Below, in pieces: positions 22,640-34,779 of a stretch of DNA of 44,174 nt (the stretch's first letter is position 1; every line of letters starts with the position of its first letter). Made by a program: the position numbers and the translations under genes. This DNA is from Phoronis australis (Eukaryota; Phoronida; Phoronidae), in NCBI GenBank assembly GCA_002633005.1, contig NMRA01000586.1, positions 1 through 44,174 on the forward strand. The letters run 5' to 3'. The notes beneath the pieces were generated by a model, which was not told the DNA's origin, did not search any database, and worked only from the letters and a program-made list of their open reading frames with translations.

Positions 22640-22960
22640 GACATTAGACAAGTCCGACTACTGTTTGGCCCCTAGAGGCGTTTTTTGTTTATTTGTGTCT
22701 GACGCCGAATCTCCTTAACCCTTTGAAAGAGCTTTGTGAAATTTGAAACATGTGTTCCTATGTAGCCGTCGACAAAAGGTAATGAGTGTCGAACTGATCC
22801 ATATAACATTGTGCCCCCTAGTGACAAAACGCTTTTTACGTTGCCTACATGTATGTATCTTAGGATTTCAGTAATGTATTGTCATGAAATTCGGCAAGTA
22901 GATTTTTATTAAAGACACGACAGCGGCTTTGCATTTTGATGTTTTCTGTGACATCTGGAT
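22640..22960 (-). repeat. Diverged modular-repeat fragment, minus orientation
   Basis: Words in reverse orientation match the modular repeat: ggcccctagaggcg at about 22668, gtgccccctagtgac at about 22810, and tgtcatgaaattcgg at about 22882. They are about 142 bp apart, as in the intact copies, but the CTCF-like words are degraded. It lies within the intron between exons 6 and 7. Confidence 0.55.
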
Positions 22961-23161
22961 GATCATGGCGAGTTCCTGATGGGATGGCGTTTTCAACAGG
23001 TTGCGTTTGGATGTTGTATTCACTGGATATATCTAATATTTACAATGAGTGTAGCCCTATCAGTTCACACTCTTTTCCGGGGGAGGGCCCTCACAACAGT
23101 TTTGTGGGGGGTATCTGTAAAGAATAATTGTTTTAAATGAACTTGCAATCGAGTGCCTTAC

Positions 23162-23221
23162 CTTCTTCTGAAACACCCCCTCCAAAAGTCTGCTCAGTGT
23201 GTTGGGATCATCTGTCTCATT
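23162..23221 (-). CDS. Ankyrin gene, exon 6 (60-bp linker)
   Basis: A 60-bp phase-0 exon between acceptor cttag and donor GTAAGG. It encodes 20 residues, NETDDPNTLSRLLEGVFQKK, an acidic-to-helical linker between the C-cap exon at 23831 and the N-cap-like exon at 21664. Support comes from two good splice sites, an open frame and the shared phase. It is less certain than the ankyrin exons because it has no family motif. Confidence 0.6.
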
Positions 23222-23830
23222 CTAAGACATAAAGTACAAGTCAAAATCAAAACTCTTCTCTTTTCTTCAAGTACAGTGTAATGGTTAAATTACTGCTTGC
23301 ACAATCATTGATATCAATTATATGAAATTTTATTGTTTTATGATTTCCATCCTATATTATGTCAAGTACTTAACCTTATTTAAAATACACTCAACACATT
23401 CAAGCACAAGGGAGTAAGCAGGTAACAGCTAAATGTTGAGCATTGTTGTTGGATAACAGATCTGTGTTGTAATGGCAGCGAGTTTACGGTGTAATAACAC
23501 TGTGTCTCAGCAATTCTATTTTTTCCATGGATTATTCATGGTAAAGCTCCATCTTAATAGTTTACACTATTTCGACTCGTGATTAGCTTGCAAGTACCTT
23601 AGTTTGAAGTCATCTCAGGCCATTGAAGCTACAACTCAAAATCGCCAAAAATCAGAATATGCTATTCCAATTTGAATTTTGCATGTAGAAAATGCAAAAG
23701 ACAACTTACTGGCAAGTACAAGTTATATTGGAATTCAAATGATAACGTGGTTGCGTGAAAGAAGAGGGAAATAATCGGGTTGCTTAAAGGAAAAGAATCC
23801 AACGTGCCGTTATAACACAAATTCACATAC

Positions 23831-23914
23831 CTTTTCATGAGTCATTTCTGTCAGATAATCTTCCACGTTTTGGTGGCCAGATGTTCTTGCGTAATTCAAC
23901 GGTGTTATACCCTT
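23831..23914 (-). CDS. Ankyrin gene, exon 5 (C-cap repeat)
   Basis: An 84-bp phase-0 exon with acceptor tttacag and donor GTATGT. It encodes KGITPLNYARTSGHQNVEDY then LTEMTHEK, matching an ankyrin repeat (G-x-TPL-x-A-x-x-x-GH-x-x-V-x-x-L) with the polar outer face of a terminal cap. It is homologous in length and sequence to the exon at 39321-39404, its counterpart in the upstream module. Confidence 0.85.
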
Positions 23915-25532
23915 CTGTAAATGTGAATTATGAATATATAATATACTACCTTGTTCAACTGATAACTTTTCTAAAACTTAATCACCACTGATATTTCGAA
24001 AAACTGTCGCCATACGTATGGCATCATTTCGACATGTTGCACCCCGTGGGTTAATACGAATAATAATCAGGCCACATTTGAGTAGCGCGTTATAATACCA
24101 AACCCCTTGAACGTTTTACTGTAATTTCACCTAGAATGATTTAATTGAAGTTACAAGAAACACATTTCGCATAGTATCCAACCATGTAAGAGAGCGTGGT
24201 GGTAAAGGAATCTATGTTAATAGTTCTGATTATAGGATAAACTGTCTATTTTTTGCGGGTGGTCTCGTATTGTTGGAGACACTGTTAATGAACAGCAACA
24301 ACAAATTTTGTAGAAACTGTCATCTTGCAGTGAATCAAGAAAAAATTAACGTCACTGTTTATAAGTGAGGTGGAACTGTTTGTCGCAACTTTAACGGTAA
24401 ATTTCTTGAAGCCAAACCGTGTTACAGACACCTACGCGTAACACTTTCCTGTCGTCTCAACTGCAGTAAAGCCTGCATTATTCTTACAGTACAGGCACTA
24501 GATTTGATAAAGGCTTGTCTGTCTAAAGTACACAGTCCTTCACCGTCAGTTCTTTTCAGTTGTTTGAGAGTATGGTTCCACCAATTTAAAGCAATGGTAA
24601 AGAAATTAGGGATAGCTCAGTTTAATGTATAATTTTTATTAGAGTTCTGCAAGTATGCCATGTGAGTAAACAAAGGACGCCAAATGACATGGCTAGGGGC
24701 TAGTGAAGTTGTTATATGTCGTATATTTACTATATGTTTAAGCCTATTGTGTACCTGACAAGGCTCCTTCAACTGAAGCCAGATATCCTGTATTGAGTGC
24801 TCCAAATGTGTTACAGAAACAATATGAGGAGGCACAAATGGACACATCCACATGTGTACTGTAAAAATGTTACTGTACACCTACGGGTTTGGAGAGGTAT
24901 GGATACACAGAACGGGTGACGTTTATTTATTCCTTTCAGACTTTCGTCGGAAATTAATTGACTGTGGCGTATAGAATTGTTATTCTGTAATTAATAATTC
25001 GGCTCAATATCGATTCTATTATAGTATCAAAACGGAACTATCCGCACATTTTAGACCAATGCCTACTAAGGAAAATATTTACTCGTTTCAAGTGCTCAAT
25101 ACACAAGCTTCATATCGAAACAAGGGGGCACGCATGTCTAACAAAGTATGATGGATTGTTAAAGATACTATTTCCTTTATTTCCACCTGCTTAAGTCACA
25201 AAACGCGTCTGCCAGTCGAAAGACATCACTAAAATTAACACTTTTCGTCTGACGACGACGACGAGTGGTATCACTTTGTTGCCTCGGCTCAAACAGGTAT
25301 CCCAAGTGACCCGACATTTCACATTAAAATTTCTTTTTCCTACAATATGAAGAACGCCACTTGACTGCACGCTATAATGGGGCATCGATTTGAACCCCAT
25401 CAACTACGTCACGAGAAAGAGCGCTCCAATATAAGTTTACTTTTGGATGTTGAATTATTTGTGAAATTAATAAACCACCCATAGAAGACTATGCAAAACA
25501 TATTCAGAATAAAATACAGTTCCGTTTTAAAA
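23915..25532. other. Ankyrin-gene intron sequence without recognised features
   Basis: Part of the ~9.5-kb intron between exon 4 (33417-33512) and exon 5 (23831-23914). There are no recognised repeats or genes; the ORFs at 24617 and 25191 are featureless. Confidence 0.5.
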
Positions 25533-26747
25533 CAAGGCGCCCTTTCATGAATATCGTACATTAGTCCAGTCATTCTAGGGCTCCAGAGGGCCCAACCTAC
25601 AAAAAATTGCAACAGAAGGTTTTCTTGCATAAATGGCTTCTTCAAACATTCCTTGGTGTCACAAAAAAATCTACCGAAGTGGCGGAAGTCTGTTTTTCAA
25701 GATGGCGGAAAAAATGTTTACTGTTTTCTGGCATATTACTCTTATGTAACAACTAAACATAAAACAATTAAGTTTGTCATTGGTTATATACTTTTCATAA
25801 CAGGCATACCAATCAAAAGATGCCAATTTTCCGTAAAATAAAACCAATATGGCCGACAAAATTGCGGTCGAAATGGCAATTTGGTACATGTTGCAAGATT
25901 TCTTTTTATATTTTGCCCTGAAAATGGCAAAAGTTTTACTCTTTTGTAAGTTAGACAATTGAAAATATCTGGACCTTACAATTGGTCACTGGTTTACGAG
26001 AAAAAAATCAAGATGGCTGACAAAATGGCCGCCAAAATGGCTGCCAATTCACAAACCCAAATTTACCACATTTACGTTCTGCAAACTTTGTTTGTAACCT
26101 GATACGCATTTACACAAACAAATTTTACAATCTACAGTCAGGGTTAATGAGTTGATTGTTTCTATAATTTGTTTTCAAGGTTTAGCTACTAATTGTGGAA
26201 TTTAATCACATTTTAGATTATATAACATAAAAGTTGGTGTGCTTTTCAGAAAAGGTGTTAGTTAAATTTTCATAATAAATTTCACAAAATCAATTATTTT
26301 TCTGTAAAATATATTCATTTGCGGTATCAAAATTAATATTTGTTAGAAAAATATGTTATTCTGGTGGAGTTCTTGGCTTAATTATTACACAGACCCTTAA
26401 TAAAGTTGGGCAGGAAGTGGCTTTTTCTCTGCTATTGGAGATAGTATTAGTTGTTCCCAAGCATCAATTTCGTCTGCTGCTGGCATGTATTGAGAATTTG
26501 GCGGCTGATTTCACCTGAATTTGATGAAAAGCAAATAGGATTGTGTAACAAAAAGTTATTAATTAAATTTTAATAGTTAGGACCCCCAATTTGTTTAATA
26601 TGGATGCTTTTTATGAACATAGGTAACTGATTTTAGAGCAAATTAGTGCCTGCAAACAAAACGACAGTGATCTGCAGTCACTTTTTCTTAGCCAGGCTTG
26701 GAAGATTTCATACTGAGATGAGCTTTCTGGTATGTGTTTGATACGTA

Positions 26748-28800
26748 ATGTCAGGCACAGGGCTTCAAGAAGTTCTTGAGACGGTGCATGCATCAAACAG
26801 TGTGATCCTTATGTTCAATGGAAAAAGTGTGAATAGAGCACTGAGGGGGCATATGTTGGTAGACTCAGCACTGAATGCTATCATAAAAGCCAGAACATTC
26901 AACATCCCACTTCCAAATATTGACAGATCAAGTAACGCCAACCCAAAACCTATGAAAAAAAAATTCAGGCTCTTCAGAAATTCCGGAATGTCACCAACAT
27001 AGAACACACAGATTCCATGCCAAGAGGTGGAGCAGTTCAATGCTTGAACACAAATTTTTGCTCGTCAGAATATGCAGACAGATTCTTCAGACATCCCAGA
27101 CATCCCAACTGATCACATAACCAGATGTATACTCTGGAGCATGCCATGTCCAGCCAGTGTCTTCCGATTCTGAACCTTGGATTACAGTGGAATGCCCTCA
27201 CGAGAGTTCACTTCTGGCTTCCCACCTACTGCCATTGGTATATTCAAACACGACTGAATCAGAATATAGGTCTTCAGAATTCGCAGTGACAGAGAATAGT
27301 TCGTCAGAAGAATCAATGGCCAATGATATTCTTCATGATGATTTGAGAGCTGGTCTGAGGCGGTATGATGATCTTATTGCTGGCATGACGTCTGTGTGCG
27401 ATGATGTATGTTCGTCGGAGTGTCTTGTGGGTATTAATGAGAAAAAATCGAAGCACATAAATCAGACTTGTCCCTGCAAAGTCGAATCATTAGTCTTTGG
27501 CTACAGTATATGAAGATGATTGACACCCTTCGACTTTTTAAAAACCAGAAATAACGTCAGATTGGGAGCTTCACTTAAAATTCGTTTCTCAAATGCTGAA
27601 TTATTTTGCAGCTGCTGGTCGCAACTCGTATACAAAATCTTCATACATATACTTGCAGCAGACGTAGCAACTCAAAGACACCCGTCAAAACGTTTACGGC
27701 CAACACACCATAAGACAAAGTGACAGATTCTGGGCAGGCTTGTCATAATGAGATATGATCATGTAATTGAACAAACACTCATGAAAAGTATTAAAACAAC
27801 AGGGGGTTTAACTAGAGGTTGCAAAATGGGAGATACACAGAGTGCACTGTGGCTGCTTTCCTTGGCGGCATGCTCAAGTATAAATGGTACCATGTAGACT
27901 GTGACAAACTTGAGTTTTGAAACAAGTCAGCAGCATAAAGAATGTACCCAGGCAAGACAGTCGCGTAACGACAAAGACATCCGCAGCCTTGTTGAATTCC
28001 TCCACAACAGTAACCCATTTTAAAGAGAAACATTACAGAACATCGCCACTGGTGTGACTGCAGGCATATGCGTCAGTGCCGAAAATGCCAGAGAACTGGG
28101 GAAGGCGGTTCACTTGTCTATGGAGGGGTCAAGTGTGAAAGACTTCACATTCAGAAAGAAAGACAAGNNNNNNNNNNNNNNNNNNNNNNNNNNNNNNNNN
28201 NNNNNNNNNNNNNNNNNNNNNNNNNNNNNNNNNNNNNNNNNNNNNNNNNNNNNNNNNNNNNNNNNNNNNNNNNNNNNNNNNNNNNNNNNNNNNNNNNNNN
28301 NNNNNNNNNNNNNNNNNNNNNNNNNNNNNNNNNNNNNNNNNNNNNNNNNNNNNNNNNNNNNNNNNNNNNCAGCTGAAGCAAGACATATTTGAAGCTGGTA
28401 AGAGTTGTATCTGTGCTTCATGGCGGTACTGGCTCTGGAAATTTGGATGACTTGCGATACAGGCAATTTGTGGATGAGGTGTCAGACTAGCTATAGTCCA
28501 AATGTAGTCATTATCACCAACTTTCTTCAGTAGCTAAATTCCATGCTGCCGGGACATATTATCAAGAGCAAGAGCAGTCAAGTTTTCGTGGCAGTGGCCT
28601 TTACTCGCTGTAATGGGGATGGATACTGGCAGGTGAAAAATTCATTCCCACGACGACGGACCATGCAGCAGCACCAGAGAACCTGCTGAAAGTTGTGAGA
28701 TGCTCGTGTAAAACCAACTGCAGTTCCAAGAGATGTACTTGCAAGAAGATTGCCGTACTCGGTTGCATGTGGAGAATACCGTGGTTTTAGCTGCAGAAAT
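26748..28800 (+). pseudogene. Decayed gene for a conserved Cys-rich (CXC) protein of mobile-element type
   Basis: Blocks in several frames follow the order of a multicopy invertebrate protein family that I recognise but cannot name. At 26760-26890 there is LETVHASNSVILMFNGKSVN then RALRGHMLVDSALNAI. At 27507-27720 there is YMKMIDTLRLF and MLNYFAAAGRNSYTKSSYIY. At 27757-28167 there is TLMKSIKTTGGLTRG, ALWLLSLAACSSINGTM and VEFLHNSNPF, running into LSMEGSSVKDFTFRKKDK at the N gap. After the gap come NLDDLRYRQFVDEV, KFHAAGTYYQEQEQ and WGWILAGEKFIPTTTDHAAA, ending in LLKVVRCSCKTNCSSKRCTC. That is half of a CXC (tesmin/TSO1-like) motif, and the second cysteine group is lost. Several stops and frameshifts make it non-functional. 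Its enclosure by inverted ends suggests it was the element's own gene. Confidence 0.75.
28168..28369. other. Assembly gap (202 Ns)
   Basis: A run of N. Reading frames crossing it are artefacts. The pseudogene continues on both sides in the expected order, so the gap hides only a middle part of that gene. Confidence 0.99.
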
Positions 28801-29600
28801 TCATTCTCAGTTGACAGAGAGTAGTTGTGTAAATACTGGTTGATTGTGTATAGATTCATTAGCATTTGCAACTGACTGGAAGTGACACAGTGTGGATAGT
28901 AGATCACTGAACTGATTGCAGACAGTTATTTTCAATACAGCACATTTTCAGGAGGAGTCTGATCCTGCAGTCCAGGCAAACATGATGCTTTTGACCCAAA
29001 GAATTTACTCGTTAAACCATCTTGAAAATGGTAGTCGTAATCATCACGAGCCAGGCAAAAATTGTAATGGACGTGCTGACCTAAAAAACTCAGGATATGG
29101 CGTGTCTCTGGAATCTGAAGTTCGTACACGAAGCAACGATGTGGTGGCCATCTTAGAAAATGGTGGAAGTAATCATTAGAGCCAAACGTAACGAGTCGAA
29201 ATGGATTAGTCGACCAAGAAAATCTATGAAACAGGACGCTCTTCTGTTTGTGCCAAGTTGTGCGCCTGATTCGAAATAGTTTTGGAGGCCATCTTGGAAA
29301 ATGGCGGACGGTGTCACCTCAGTCATGCAAAACCATTTCCAATGGATTTGATGACCCAAAAAACATACCTAAACCTTTTTGAAATTTTGCTCTATCACAT
29401 TCCACTCTTGAGTTATAGTGAGAAGCAGAAAATCTGGCGGCCATTTTGTCCGCCATATTGAAAAACCACCTTCCGCCACTCCGATTCCGGTAGACTTTTT
29501 TCCCACTAAGGGGTGTGAAAGGATGCGATTTATGCAATAAAACCTGTTGCATTTTTTCCGGGTTATCCGTAGAATGACTGGACTATGGGCAGGTGCCTTG

Positions 29601-31555
29601 AGGATCCAAAATCAGAAGCTGGTCAGAATATGAGCTACTCAATCAGGAATTAGATATATTGTAGAATACATGGGGAATTGCCCACAAGATTCGATAAAAA
29701 ATTACAAAAATTCAGCAAATCAAAGAAAAACTTGAACAGGACCATCGAACAGAAAATACGGGAGATATTATAGATTTACAAGCCGCAGCTCCGATTCAAC
29801 GAGGGAAGATAACCGGATGGTCAAATTGTAGGCAACTGGGGATGAAACGCGTGTCGATTAACTGGGTGGAACACATATAGCTTCACAATTCTTTATTCAA
29901 GCGAGAACACATATTAGGGAACAATTCAACTTCGGTATTTATTACGTACACTGCAAACACCACTTCAAATACTTCGATCTGCTTCATCATACCTTACAAC
30001 ACTAATGCAATTTTATCCCCGATAACCAGAAAACATGCCTGAGAAATGTTTGGCTCCTAGAGCAGAAAACTAAAAGCTCCCAGAGACCAAGAGATCATAT
30101 CATCAGAAATTAAAAATCTTTACAAGCAAACCCTAGAAATACCTGGTGAGCAGATTGCTTTCTGTTTCAGTGACACAGAACCACTTTCAATACTGCAATC
30201 TAGTCTGTTAATGGCATTCCAGGAAAATGGACGTCAAGAAGTCTGTGCCATTCAACAATAATTCCCAAAATGCTTTTTTTCCTCCATACAATTGGTAAAA
30301 ATAGACCAAAACATTATTTTACTATACAGAACCAAAAATACCCAAAAGCAGAATTTTGACTGTAGTTGACTGAAGATCAGGTGCTTATGTCTGGACGGTA
30401 CTGTCATCACAATAAATTGTTCAAAGGAAATAATGCGCATTTCAGCACTTTTTACAAATTATTAATTTTCGCTGTTGCCTTTTGCTGAAATCAACTGAAC
30501 TGATTCAAATCAGCTCAATACCCTTACAATACACTGCCGTTTATTTACCAATTCAAATTAACTGGCACAGCCCTATAGCTGCAGTGCCTGTTAATCTGAA
30601 TTGATATTTTTCAGCCATACCAGTGAATGAGATCGCAATAGGGTGGTTGCATTTATTTTCAGTGTTAGAATCGCTAGGGGCGTGGTTCCGGACGTCACGC
30701 TGCTCTTTATTTACTATCTACATGTACAAGTGATTATTTATTACGTTTTTTACCGGTTACAGTCATCACTATCTTAACGGCAGTTTTCAAAAGTTAGTGT
30801 AACTAATAAATAATGAGTTTAAAACCTTAGCCTCGCAAACGTTTCACAATATGTGATCTTTTAAGGACTCATTTGCAGTTGAAACGTGTTTTTGTGTACT
30901 ACCTGGTGCTTGAGAAGTTACTGGAATGTTACAAATCTAGATGAAACCTGAAGTCCAACCATTAACTTAAGCCCTTATCACGTGTATACAAAACGTTGAA
31001 ATATCAGAGAACTTACTTAACATTCGGTCTCACTAAATTTCGGTAATACTGCCACACAGTCGCTGGTCATGATATTGGGCAATTTTCATGAGGCTGTAGC
31101 GTTTGTATATGTACCTGCTTAGTTTTGTTAGAAGCATTGTATTAATTCTGCTTAAAAAATCGTAATATGCAATTCAGAGCCCGAGGGCTGGGTTGTGCGA
31201 TGGGAATTCTATTTGTACAGTTGCTTGCAACCTCAAGTCGCGGTTGAAAACTATTTCATGTTTGCGCCACTAAAATTCAATCGGACCATCACCGGCTGCT
31301 CCTGGCAACTCAGGAAAGCAAGGAACAAAATAACAGAGAAACGCCAACATCTTTGTGGGGAGCTGTACAATGCAGGAATTGTTCTGGTCGTGGTTTCACA
31401 GCAACTTCTTATGTCTAATTAAAAAGCTGATTGTACATTTTCGGAGAAGTCATCAGCATATTTTCTTGTCAAATCAATGAAATGATTGTACGTTTGTATG
31501 GCCAACAGAAACGTTAAATGCAAATGACATGTTGATTAAAAATGGGAGATATAGA
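29601..31555. other. Ankyrin-gene intron sequence without recognised features
   Basis: No domain, repeat family or RNA gene was recognised; the frames at 30252 and 31195 are featureless. Confidence 0.45.
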
Positions 31556-32900
31556 GAATCTTACTTTAGTCTCAAGTTCATGAAATGGGAAAACCACTCG
31601 GAGATTTCGTCAAAATCCCGAGGCTTGTCCAGGTAGTACAAGTTAAACTAGAAAGATTATTGTCACGGCGTGACAATAACGGACTCTGCGCGTGCGTATT
31701 ACTGGAATTATTATGGAAAGTTACTGACAGCAACCAGTTTACCAATATGAAAAGGAATTCTTTAAAATTATAGGAGAAATTACATATTAATTTTTTGACG
31801 AACTCTCCACTAATTGACCTCTTCCGGTGCATTGAGCCCCGATGAGGGAGTAACTGTTAACTCAATTAAAAGTGTGGTTAATGCTAATAATCACAGATGT
31901 TTTACTTTAAGCACTTCAGAATACAAGATGAATGAATTGGTCAAACTTTCAGAAGAAAAATGCACCTAATGACCCCATGGGTGCACCAAATGACCTGAAA
32001 ATTTAGAATTCAAACTCAATCGCACTTGGTAAACAGATACGTAATTCTGAAGTCTCTAGCTCAAAATTTTAGTTTGCACCCAATGACCTTTGACCTATTT
32101 TTTCTGATTGGTTAGGCCTATTGCGAAGTAAAGTAGGGTATTCAATTGGCATGTTGACTTAAACCAGTGTGCTGAAATTGAAAAGAATTCCCTGAAAAAC
32201 GTAAGAGATATAACATTTTGAACGTTACACGACCTTTGCACTAATTGACCTTATCCGGTGCATTTTAAGCTTCTTTAGGAGAATTATTGCAAAGCCCATG
32301 GAAAATGTGTTTAACGATGAGAATCACAGTTGTCTAACGGTTGACACATCAGAATACTTGCTGATTGAAAAGGTCAAATTTTCAGAAGAAAAATGCACCT
32401 AATGACCCCATGTTTGCACTAAATGACCTGAAACCTTGGATTCCGATTTAATTTTCCTGTGGCAATCAGACCTGTTGATTTGAAGGGTCTAGCTCAAAAT
32501 TTTAGTTTGCACCTAATGACCTTTGACCCATTTCACCTGATTGGATGACCCGATTACTTAGAAAAGTAATTTTTTTAATTGTCATGTTGACTTATACCTG
32601 TGCTCCGACTTTGAAAAAGATAGCTTTAAAACTGAAGGAGGAGTAGCATTTTGAAAATTATACGACCTTTGCACCAAACGACCTCTTCCGGTGCAACATG
32701 GAATATGATTATATAACCAATCAAAATTTATATACTGTCAAAAGTCATATGCTGAATTTAAAAACCGTACCTGCACCCAATTTGGAGTTATTAAGCGTCA
32801 AACTTGGTCGGAAGAAGAATAAGAAGAATAAGAATAAAATTGAAGAAAACCCAGGAACAACAGTACTCTGCGCTTACACGCGCAGAGTAATTACTACAAA
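31556..32900. repeat. ~433-bp tandem repeat, nearly three units, with DR1 words
   Basis: ggtcaaactttcagaagaaa at 31939 recurs as ggtcaaattttcagaagaaa at 32372 (offset 433). The phrase gacct(c/t)(a/t)tccggtgca recurs at about 31818, 32250 and 32681. Two units contain tgaccttTGACC(T/C) at 32084-32096 and 32517-32529, a direct repeat of the nuclear-receptor half-site with a 1-base spacer. Further AATGACC words recur throughout. The array ends at about 32820 in an aagaagaata-rich tract and a 9-bp hairpin, actctgcgc-ttacac-gcgcagagt, at 32869-32892. Confidence 0.9.
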
Positions 32901-33416
32901 AACTTTAAGGTAATAATTGAACTACAAATTGATTGTTTCAACGATTGTTTGTGAAATGCGCAAACTGGCAGAGGAAACATGCTGTATATCTGGTTATGGA
33001 TAATAAATACAGAGTGGGTGTTTTGTGATAGTGGAATTCTATCGAGGATGACTTTCACGTTTTGTTAGTTTGTCACGTTTCTATAAAATTAGAATGCAAT
33101 TTTGCAGTGAGAGCATGCGGAAAACCCCCTTCTCTGTATAACAGTTATGCCCCAGTAAAGCGGACATCTTGGTTGGGAAATACGTTTATTGTGCCTGTAA
33201 AAAGAAAAAGAAGAATACGATGCGTGTTGCTCACCTACATGTATGTGCTTAACACTGTCTTGTTTTAGGTTGTACTTTGGGCTGATGGCTGTGTGTACAA
33301 CTAGATCATTTCATCGTAAAACCAAGGGGCTTTTCTTGGTTTTGGGAAATTTTGTGATTGAACGCCAGTTATTTCAATCCCATTTTAAATGTCAAACCTG
33401 AAAATGTAGTACTTAC
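32901..33416. other. Ankyrin-gene intron sequence
   Basis: No feature is recognised apart from the flank of exon 4; the 68-codon + frame at 33062 is unsupported. Confidence 0.4.
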
Positions 33417-33512
33417 ATGGTCAGTAACAGAAACGTCGGCTCCTCGGTCAACAAGTAATTTAATCACTCGTAACGAACCATGTTTGGCTGCCAGATGGAG
33501 CGGCATCTTCCC
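33417..33512 (-). CDS. Ankyrin gene, exon 4 (middle repeat)
   Basis: A 96-bp phase-0 exon with acceptor taacag and consensus donor GTAAGT. It encodes GKMPLHLAAKHGSLRVIKLL then VDRGADVSVTDH, a textbook ankyrin repeat (TPLHLAA-x-x-G-x-x-x-x-V-x-x-LL-x-x-GAD). It falls between the N-cap exon at 35640 and the C-cap exon at 23831. It is closely similar to the exon at 42696. Confidence 0.92.
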
Positions 33513-33534
33513 CTGTTAAATATAAAGCGAGTTT

Positions 33535-34192
33535 AAAGGAGCATGTCACCCAAAAAACAACCCAATTTGTATCATTTTAGATGGAGTAGTTCTACTCCAT
33601 AAGGGCACGTACGGTTGCGTTACCTGACACCTGACGGCAAACGGACGTATTGAAATTGTAAAATGACGTAATTGGTTTCACACGAAGTCTTTTCAGCAGT
33701 TCACAACACGGCCGGTAACGCAGTGATTTATTCATTGCTGGCTTATCGAATTATTTGCACTCACGAACACTCCAAAAGCATTACAAATTGCACCTAATGA
33801 GACAGACTTTGTATCAGTTTTACATTGGTATTGGTAAGGGTGAGAATAATTCCTTCTGAAACAGAACGCTCAATAATAAACGTCAATATGGCAACTCTCA
33901 ATCCCGACTTAGACGAGAGCTCATCCGATGGGACGAAGATTTCGCAGGTGGATCGTTAAGTTTCACAGGCTATCGGTTCGAACAGGAATACAGTGATGAA
34001 GAAATACTAGAGAGTTGCCGTGAACAAGCTCAGACAACGGAGCGTATAGATAGTTATTTGGTAAACCGGCATTCGTCAGTGAGGCACTGTCCCGCGACGA
34101 GTGCAGGCCACAGACACGAAGATGTTTCACGGCCTCATACTAACTATTTACAGCGTACTTTTTATTCTTCACTACTGCGAGCCACTTCCTAA
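33535..34192 (+). pseudogene. Start of a P2X7-C-terminal-like family gene, frameshifted
   Basis: ATG at 33888 opens MATLNPDLDESSSDG. After a one-base frame change at about 33930 the next frame reads DEDFAGGSLSF, GYRFEQEYSDEEILESCREQ and onward to a stop at 34190-34192. The acidic start and the Y-x-F-E-x-E-Y-x-x-E-E/L motif are typical of the N-termini of multicopy invertebrate proteins with a P2X7-C-terminal-like Cys domain, but that domain is not seen downstream. The upstream limit is set at a TTAAAGG word about 350 bp before the ATG, as at the 43.9-kb locus. It lies in an intron of the ankyrin gene, on the opposite strand. Family assignment is tentative. Confidence 0.45.
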
Positions 34193-34779
34193 GCATTTCG
34201 GACTCTCGAAGAAGTCGAAAAAACGATATACCCGCTTTCCTCGCAGCTGCATAGTTCGGACAAGCGGAAACGATGCAACGCAACATAGCGGCATTAACTC
34301 TGCAAATGAAGCACTGACGTCGCTGCGTCATTTCTCACCTTCCTCACACGTTAACGCGACACCTCTTGGCAAAGTAAGATCGACTGTATGCGAGGCCACG
34401 TGGATATAGACGGATTAAGACGGCAAGAAAGACTAATTAAATCGGTTGGCATTCTCCTTTAGTAAGAGTAATAACGTGAGAATAGCAGGCAAATGTGAGA
34501 ACATGACATGTCACAGATTTTTGACAGACCAGCTATTTGAACACCTGGTTGGAATGATTATAACCAAAAATTAATGCTTTTAGTGTGAAAAACTGACGCA
34601 TCCTATAAAATTAGCCCTTTGTCACTAAGGCGGTGAAGTTTAATCGGTGATAATGCCAATTTTAGCAAACTTTAGAGAACGTCAGCAAAATAAAAGAAGA
34701 AGAAAAGAGTGAACCTCCCCACTCAGTTGAAGTGCAATGTGTTACGGAGAATTGGTTGATAACACAGAGTTCGTAATTT
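34193..34779. other. Intron sequence after the P2X7-like start
   Basis: A + frame (34101-34409) begins with a hydrophobic stretch that looks like a signal peptide, but it overlaps the frame above and has no family support. Nothing else is recognised. Confidence 0.35.

Larger units (their letters stand above)
25533..29600 (+). mobile_element. ~4-kb element with inverted ends enclosing a Cys-rich-protein gene
   Basis: The sequence from 25562 (tagtccagtcattcta) is repeated in reverse complement from about 29585. The match continues through ttgcataaat, tctaccg, gtggcggaag and tttttcaagatggcgga, over about 140 bp with indels. A weaker outer match (aaggcgcc versus aaggcacc) may put the true ends at about 25533 and 29600. 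TA flanks both inner ends, so a TA target duplication is possible but cannot be told from the terminus itself. AAGATGGC words recur just inside both ends. The interior holds the decayed gene at 26748-28800. It sits in the intron between ankyrin exons 4 and 5. The size includes a 202-base N gap. Confidence 0.7.

Noticed and set aside
26600-27040. Minus-strand frames at 26611 and 26765 as genes
   Set aside because: They are antisense shadows of the plus-strand conserved block GKSVNRALRGHMLVD.
27157-27513. 118-codon + frame as a separate gene
   Set aside because: It lies inside the decayed Cys-rich-protein gene, between recognised blocks, and matches no family.
28054-28466. Reading frames crossing the N run
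   Set aside because: Artefacts of translating Ns, although the part before 28168 does belong to the pseudogene.
34101-34409. 102-codon + frame with a signal-peptide-like start
   Set aside because: It overlaps the better-supported P2X7-like frame and has no conserved motif; the hydrophobic run is likely chance.
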